A DNA stretch of 46,463 bases from an uncultured Bacillota bacterium. GTDB lineage: Bacteria > Bacillota_I > Bacilli_A > RF39 > UBA660. Position 1 is the first letter of the stretch; each line of letters starts with the position of its first letter. Position numbers and translations under genes: made by a program. The notes under the pieces were generated by a model. The model saw nothing but the letters and a program-made list of their open reading frames with translations, was not told the DNA's origin and did not search any database. The stretch is taken from the NCBI GenBank assembly GCA_946625165.1, contig CAMOSR010000003.1, forward strand, positions 1-46,463. The letters are read 5' to 3'. This document shows, piece after piece, positions 42,391 through 46,463 of this stretch.

Positions 42391-43689
42391 GTGACCAACA
42401 TTCTAAGCATTGTAGTAGATATTTTAAGTGGTCTATTATTAAACATATTCTGTGTATACTTTTATTACCAATTATTAAATAAAAAGATTAATTGGAAAAG
42501 CATTAATGTTTACGCATTAATATTATCAATGACTACAGTAGAATATATACTAAACATTTTTTGCCCACAACCATTTAAATTTGTATCTTCATTTTTAATC
42601 CTAGTTGCTGTAGCATATTTCATATGTGATAAAAAGATTTCAAAGTCATTAATATTAGCCATAATGTTTGAATTAAATATAATAATTTCTGAATTAATTA
42701 TAGTAGGGATAGTCAATATTTTAAGTGATACAACTAAGGAAATAATATCTATATTTTCTAACATGGTTGTCTGTTTAGTTAGTTTAATAATATTAAAGAC
42801 AAAAGTACCAAACAAACTATTCAATATAATTATAAGATCGGCCAAAACATTAAAACAACAAGAAATAATTTTATATTCATTAATTATTGTATTCATATTA
42901 ATATTTTCTACAATTGAAAGTTATATGAAACTACCAATACTAATAATTCTAATCATTAATACAATTATAGCTTTAGTATTAATATCTGTGATCATCAAAT
43001 TTATAACTACTAAAAGCAATTATCAATTAATTTCTAGCAAATATGAAACTAGTATAACTAGCTTAAAAGAATATGAATCAATGATAGATAAATTTAGAGT
43101 AAATAATCATGAAAATAAAAACGAACTTATGACAATTAGAAATATGATTAAAGCTAAAGATAAAACTACCATAGAATATATTGATAAACTAGTAGATAAC
43201 AAAATAAAGGATAATGAGAAAATAATGTACAAAACATCTAAAATTCCAGAAGGAGGACTTAGAGCGACTATTTACTCTAAATTATGTACAATGGATGAAC
43301 TAAAGATTAAATATACATTAGACATAGCTAATGATGTAAGAGCCGCAGATTTAATAAATTTAAATGATGAAGTTGTTTTAAACATTTGTAAGATACTAGG
43401 AGTATTTTTGGATAATTCGATAGATGCAGTTAAAAATCTGAAAAACAAAAATATTGATATTGAAATTTATATTATGGACGAAAAATTGTGTGTTGATATA
43501 ACAAATAATTTTAAAGGTAATTTAGATTTAAATAAATTAGGTAACCAAAAATATACTACTAAAGGTGAAGGACATGGCTATGGCCTATCACTTGTAAATC
43601 AAATTATTAGAGAATATAATGAAATTTTAGAAAATGAAAAAAGTATAAATGGTGATAAATTTACTCAAACATTAAAAATAAAAATGTAG
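42391..43689 (+). CDS. AgrC-like sensor histidine kinase
   Basis: A 432-aa kinase. About six N-terminal spans (residues 1-205) form the peptide sensor. A coiled helix follows, then the dimerisation/phospho-acceptor segment NNHENKNELMTIRNMI with His240. The GHKL ATPase has an N-box (FLDNSIDAVKNL) and a G-box (TTKGEGHGYGLSLV). GTG start immediately after the agrA stop, with AAGGAG inside the agrA end. HPK10-family kinases of this form pair with LytTR regulators such as AgrA. It probably reads the thiolactone-type peptide encoded by agrD on the facing strand. Confidence 0.9.
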   Translation: MTNILSIVVDILSGLLLNIFCVYFYYQLLNKKINWKSINVYALILSMTTVEYILNIFCPQPFKFVSSFLILVAVAYFICDKKISKSLILAIMFELNIIISELIIVGIVNILSDTTKEIISIFSNMVVCLVSLIILKTKVPNKLFNIIIRSAKTLKQQEIILYSLIIVFILIFSTIESYMKLPILIILIINTIIALVLISVIIKFITTKSNYQLISSKYETSITSLKEYESMIDKFRVNNHENKNELMTIRNMIKAKDKTTIEYIDKLVDNKIKDNEKIMYKTSKIPEGGLRATIYSKLCTMDELKIKYTLDIANDVRAADLINLNDEVVLNICKILGVFLDNSIDAVKNLKNKNIDIEIYIMDEKLCVDITNNFKGNLDLNKLGNQKYTTKGEGHGYGLSLVNQIIREYNEILENEKSINGDKFTQTLKIKM

Positions 43690-43704
43690 GTTGACTACAT
43701 TTTT
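43680..43704. terminator. Shared bidirectional terminator between agrC and agrD
   Basis: AAAAATGTAG-GTTGA-CTACATTTTT: perfect 10-bp stem. It contains the agrC stop and the last bases of the agrD stop, so it can end both converging transcripts. Confidence 0.9.
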
Positions 43705-43822
43705 ATTTGATTAAACTCTTTGGACATTTTGGCTCGTCCCACCAGCCAAGCCAGCAAGCTGTAGAACTAGCGTTTGCAAACAAACTACCAAGTCCAGCTA
43801 AAATTGAACTAAATAAATGCAT
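43703..43822 (-). CDS. agrD: AgrD-type cyclic autoinducing-peptide precursor
   Basis: A 39-aa ORF missing from the ORF track. An amphipathic leader (residues 1-22, with LFSSILAGLGSLFANASS) is followed by the core CWLGWW and the recognition tail DEPKCPKSLIK. The family pattern is leader-Cys core-(D/H)(E/Q)P-x-x-P-K-x-L, as in C. perfringens AgrD. The signal would be a thiolactone formed by Cys23 and the residue before Asp29, giving a six-residue ring rich in Trp. Its exact N-terminal trim is unknown. AAAGGAGG lies 7 nt before the ATG. It follows agrB by 51 nt on the same strand. The second Cys, in the tail, is unusual. Confidence 0.92.
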   Translation of the reverse strand: MHLFSSILAGLGSLFANASSTACWLGWWDEPKCPKSLIK

Positions 43823-43873
43823 TAAAGTCCCTCCTTTCATTCATTTATCTATGTTTAAATAAAATTTAAACCA

Positions 43874-44476
43874 TTAATCTAATTGATAATACTTATAATT
43901 ATCATATTGTTGATTGGTTAACTTATAAGCAATAGGAGAAATCATCACACATTGAATTAATAAAGCTAAAATGCAACTATCAGCTACAAAATCATTATGA
44001 ATCACTAAAGAACAAATAACCATAACGACTGCTATAATCGTAGATAAAATTTTATAAATCTTTCTTCTCTTTAGACTTACAATTGGCTTTTTCTCAGTAT
44101 CAGCTGGACTATACTTAAAAATTATTATAATTCCTAAAATACCAAAAACAAATTTGAACCAAATTGGAAATATGGCAATAGTACATATATAAGTAACAGT
44201 TAAGAAAGTTAATGCTGATGCAACTAGACAAACAATACTAGATGTTGCATGCATTCCAAATGATACTAAACGTATGATATTATATATAATCATAAATACA
44301 ATTAATTCTTTTAAAATGCCAAGGAAATAGGCTATAGAAAATATAATAATTGTTTTGGAAATAAACATATATAAGCCAGTCAAACCATATTCCAAAATTT
44401 CCATCTTTTCATCTGAATAATCAGGGTTATTTTTCTTAATAAGTGCTAGTGAATTATTAATTATTAATTTTTTCAT
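43874..44476 (-). CDS. agrB: AgrB-type membrane endopeptidase
   Basis: A 200-aa integral membrane cysteine protease that cuts the AgrD tail and forms the peptide ring. Catalytic His76 and Cys83 (SFGMHATSSIVCLVAS) match the spacing of S. aureus AgrB (His77, Cys84). About five to six hydrophobic segments and the conserved KYSPADTEKKPI loop complete the family picture. Length is normal. AGGGG lies upstream of the ATG. It is in one operon with agrD and convergent to agrA-agrC, instead of the usual single agrBDCA transcript. Confidence 0.93.
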   Translation of the reverse strand: MKKLIINNSLALIKKNNPDYSDEKMEILEYGLTGLYMFISKTIIIFSIAYFLGILKELIVFMIIYNIIRLVSFGMHATSSIVCLVASALTFLTVTYICTIAIFPIWFKFVFGILGIIIIFKYSPADTEKKPIVSLKRRKIYKILSTIIAVVMVICSLVIHNDFVADSCILALLIQCVMISPIAYKLTNQQYDNYKYYQLD

Positions 44477-44794
44477 ACAACATTGCCCCTACTATCAACA
44501 CCACAAGCATAACATTGCGAAAAACCATATTTTTAAAGTTTGTATTAAAACCTATAAAAGTGTTCCGATTAACAAATAGCATAAAACTGTTCGTTACACT
44601 TGTTAGCACTTAGACAATATGTAATCACTTTCAGGCAAAATTTTATTAAAGCAATCTGGCTGATAGTAAAATTGAATTCGTCGACTCAGTACATACGCGT
44701 ATTGTCGAAATTTGTAGTATTAATTTCGCAACAAAAGGGGCTCATATGCAGTATATTAGTATTGTAAGAGAATTACTAGAAGGGAGATGTAAGA
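44477..44794. other. Divergent intergenic region between agrB and csp
   Basis: It contains the agrB upstream region (minus) and a long csp leader (plus). The segment 44674-44700 is less AT-rich and holds three 6-bp palindromes (GAATTC, GTCGAC, ACGCGT). A possible leader [16 protein letters not shown]..., with AAAAGGGG upstream, runs from 44746 to 44820 across the csp start. Paired LytTR-type repeats were looked for and not convincingly found. Long structured leaders are typical of cold-shock genes. Confidence 0.45.
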
Positions 44795-45007
44795 GTGAGA
44801 GGCAAAGTAAAATGGTTTAATAACGAAAAAGGCTTTGGTTTTATCGAATACAATGATAAAGAAGACATATTCGTTCATTATTCAGCTATTCTTACACCAG
44901 GCTACAAAACGCTAGTGGAAGGCCAATATGTCGAATTCGAACTAGTTAGAACTGATAAAGGCCTACAAGCTAAAAATGTTGTCGAAATAAAAACTGCATT
45001 AGTGTAG
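44795..45007 (+). CDS. Cold-shock protein (CspA/CspB family)
   Basis: A 70-aa single-domain RNA chaperone. RNP1 (KGFGFIEY) and RNP2 (DIFVHYSAI) are both intact, and the protein starts [13 protein letters not shown] as usual. GTG start, 9 nt after GGGAG. Binds single-stranded nucleic acids and melts RNA structure; usually self-regulated through its leader. Terminated by a hairpin at its stop codon. Confidence 0.95.
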   Translation: MRGKVKWFNNEKGFGFIEYNDKEDIFVHYSAILTPGYKTLVEGQYVEFELVRTDKGLQAKNVVEIKTALV

Positions 45008-45013
45008 TTTTTT
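44990..45013 (+). terminator. csp terminator
   Basis: AAAACTGCA-TTAG-TGTAGTTTT (one G-T pair) followed by TT. Confidence 0.7.
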
Positions 45014-45090
45014 CTTTTACATAAAATCACATAATAAAACTATATATTTCCCATAAAAACTATGATATAATATAATTGGAAGGTGATAAA

Positions 45091-45624
45091 ATGAAATATG
45101 TAGTTCGTGGAAAGAAAGTAAAGGTGACGGATGATTTAAAAAACTATGCTGAAGAAAAATTATCCAAGTTAGACAAGTACTTTGTAAATGCAGATGAATT
45201 TACTGCTACTGTTGTTTTCAAAAATCATGAACCAGTCCAAAAGGTTGAGGTAACAATACCAGTTAAAAGAATAATTTTAAGGGCTGAAGAAAGTCATAAG
45301 GACCCATTTGCCGCAATTGATTTGATCATTGACAAGCTAGAAAGACAAATAAGGAAAAATAAAACAAGAATGAGCAAAAAATCGGCAAGAGATAAAATGG
45401 CAGGTTTTGTCACTGATTTCGATGTTGAAAAAGAAGACAAAGATAAAAGTAAAATTGTTAAAAAGAAAAGCGTTGAATTAAAACCTATGAGTGAAGATGA
45501 AGCCATACTTCAAATGAATCTAATAGATCATTCATTCTTTATATTTAGGGATTCAAAAACCGGAGAAATTGAAGTCGTGTACAAAAGAGAAGATGGAAAT
45601 TACGGTTTAATTAAAGAAAAATAA
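45091..45624 (+). CDS. hpf: Ribosome hibernation-promoting factor, long form
   Basis: A 177-aa protein that dimerises 70S ribosomes into inactive 100S particles. The N-terminal HPF/YfiA domain (MKYVVRGKKVKVTDDLKNYA; DPFAAIDLIIDKLERQIRKNK) is joined by a linker to the C-terminal dimerisation domain (VELKPMSEDEAILQMNLIDH; FFIFRDSKTGEIEVVYKRED). The ATG at 45091 follows GGAAGGTGATA; the track's start at 45076 is upstream of that site. TATAAT at 45066 is the likely -10. The gene stands directly before secA, the standard Firmicute order. Confidence 0.95.
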   Translation: MKYVVRGKKVKVTDDLKNYAEEKLSKLDKYFVNADEFTATVVFKNHEPVQKVEVTIPVKRIILRAEESHKDPFAAIDLIIDKLERQIRKNKTRMSKKSARDKMAGFVTDFDVEKEDKDKSKIVKKKSVELKPMSEDEAILQMNLIDHSFFIFRDSKTGEIEVVYKREDGNYGLIKEK

Positions 45625-45645
45625 AATCGCCAAAAGCGATTTTTT
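45623..45645 (+). terminator. hpf terminator
   Basis: AAAATCGC-CAAAA-GCGATTTT followed by TT. Confidence 0.85.
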
Positions 45646-45719
45646 AAATTTTTCCAATAAATACTAGGAATTTTCCTTATTTTTTGATAAAATACTATAT
45701 AGACGAAAGGATGAACATT

Positions 45720-46463
45720 ATGAACTTCTTAAAAAAGATATTTGATCACGAATATAAAGAACTAGAACGCTTTCAAAAGATTGCTGACGAAATAGACGCT
45801 TTAGATGAAGAAATGGCTAAATTAACGGATAAAGAGTTAAAAGCAAAAACGGAAGAATTCAAAAAGCGATTAAAAAATGGTGAAACACTAGAAGACATCA
45901 AAGTAGAAGCCTTTGCTGTCGCTAGAGAAGCAGCTTATAGAGTAATTGGTGAAAAACCATATTATGTACAATTATTAGGAGGACTAGCTATTCATTATGG
46001 TAATATAGCAGAGATGAAAACTGGAGAAGGAAAAACTTTAACCTCTATATTACCAGCTTACCTAAACGCCCTAACTGGTGAAGGGGTTCACATTATTACC
46101 GTTAATGAATACCTAGCAGGACGTGATGCCAACTGGATGGGAAAAATCCACGAATTTTTAGGACTTACTGTTGGGATTAACTACCGAGAATATACTCCAG
46201 AGCAAAAAAGAGAAGCCTATTCTTGTGACATTATGTACTCAACTAATAACGAAATAGGATTTGACTACCTAAGAGATAACATGGTAGTTAAAGCTGAAGA
46301 TAGAGTTCAAAGACCACTTAACTTTGTTATAATAGATGAGGTCGACTCAGTATTAATTGATGAAGCAAGAACACCTTTAATCATTTCAGGTGGAAGCATG
46401 CAATCAGCCAACTTATATACAAATGCAGATAAGTTTGTTAAAACTTTAAAAGAAAATGAAGGA
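45720..46463 (+). CDS. secA: Preprotein translocase ATPase SecA (5' part, runs off the window)
   Basis: First 248 codons of SecA, the motor that pushes unfolded preproteins through SecYEG. Not in the ORF track because it has no stop in the window. Visible are [18 protein letters not shown], the [20 protein letters not shown] Walker A region, [32 protein letters not shown] and the DEAD-type box [20 protein letters not shown]. The ATG at 45720 has AAAGG 9 nt upstream; an in-frame ATG at 45711 is too close to it. Confidence 0.97.
   Translation, partial: MNFLKKIFDHEYKELERFQKIADEIDALDEEMAKLTDKELKAKTEEFKKRLKNGETLEDIKVEAFAVAREAAYRVIGEKPYYVQLLGGLAIHYGNIAEMKTGEGKTLTSILPAYLNALTGEGVHIITVNEYLAGRDANWMGKIHEFLGLTVGINYREYTPEQKREAYSCDIMYSTNNEIGFDYLRDNMVVKAEDRVQRPLNFVIIDEVDSVLIDEARTPLIISGGSMQSANLYTNADKFVKTLKENEG

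Noticed and set aside
44603-44610. TTAGCACT resembling a CIRCE half-site near agrB
   Set aside because: No matching GAGTGCTAA arm at the required spacing.
44500-44640. Search for AgrA/LytTR direct repeats upstream of agrB
   Set aside because: Partial matches (ACAGTTTTA, TTTGTTAAT) have the wrong spacing and deviate from the consensus, so no site is claimed.
44674-44700. EcoRI, SalI and MluI sites close together, suggesting vector or linker contamination
   Set aside because: The flanks are normal AT-rich genomic sequence leading into csp, and no other vector sequence is visible. A natural GC-richer leader is simpler.
1-46463. CRISPR array, rRNA, tmRNA or SRP RNA
   Set aside because: No regularly spaced repeats and no recognisable cores of these RNAs were seen.

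Overview
The window is AT-rich DNA (clearly under one third G+C by eye) from a low-GC Firmicute-type bacterium. Three things point to an anaerobic, spore-forming gut Bacilli/Erysipelotrichia- or Clostridia-like organism: a cotJ spore-coat operon, a glmS ribozyme, and a CIRCE operator on clpB. Others fit the same picture: the hpf-secA order, an AddAB-type nuclease, a sortase and an agr quorum-sensing locus. TGA is used as a stop (for example in the SF1 helicase and the hpf-like neighbours), so the code is the standard bacterial one and not the Mollicute code. Genus and species cannot be told from the sequence alone.

Layout. 1-6.1 kb: the right part of an integrated element. It carries an APH(3')-like kinase, three GNAT acetyltransferases, a peptidase E, a nonsense-broken ribbon-helix-helix gene, a tiny SHOCT-like ORF and a large serine recombinase. 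The recombinase gene runs across the integration junction into cotJC, of which only the first ~35 codons remain (minus strand). Upstream of cotJC sits a fused CotJA-CotJB gene. The rest of cotJC is not in the window, so the element continues to the left. 6.9-10.2 kb: a SWIM/SNF2 helicase and tRNA-His. 10.4-14.8 kb (minus): dxs, a DUF2304 remnant, and glmS with its self-cleaving ribozyme leader. 14.9-20.8 kb: a small membrane protein and an AddB-like/AddA-like recombination nuclease pair. 21.0-23.6 kb: an SPFH protein followed by two Tim44-like zinc-ribbon proteins. 23.6-25.8 kb (minus): clpB without its N-domain, under CIRCE control. 25.9-29.1 kb: a protein of unknown function, a class D-like sortase, and two secreted wall-active proteins with near-identical promoters. 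29.2-33.6 kb: asnB, a membrane protein, a divergent MurE-like ligase and a zinc-ribbon membrane protein. 33.7-35.2 kb: a UvrD-like helicase whose only plausible start codon is AUU. 35.2-37.8 kb: a TetR-YhgE/Pip pair behind a perfect 33-bp palindrome. 37.9-41.6 kb: a lone HTH protein, a PMCA-type Ca2+-ATPase and a lipoprotein. 41.7-44.5 kb: agrA-agrC facing agrB-agrD, with an unlisted 39-aa AgrD precursor. 44.8-46.5 kb: csp, hpf and the start of secA.

The two most interesting signals are (i) the interruption of cotJC by a serine-recombinase element, which matches the pattern of developmentally excised elements in sporulation genes, and (ii) a complete agr system with a tryptophan-rich cyclic-peptide precursor in an unusual convergent layout. 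The AUU-initiated helicase and the catalytic-residue changes in the MurE-like ligase and the sortase are also worth checking.
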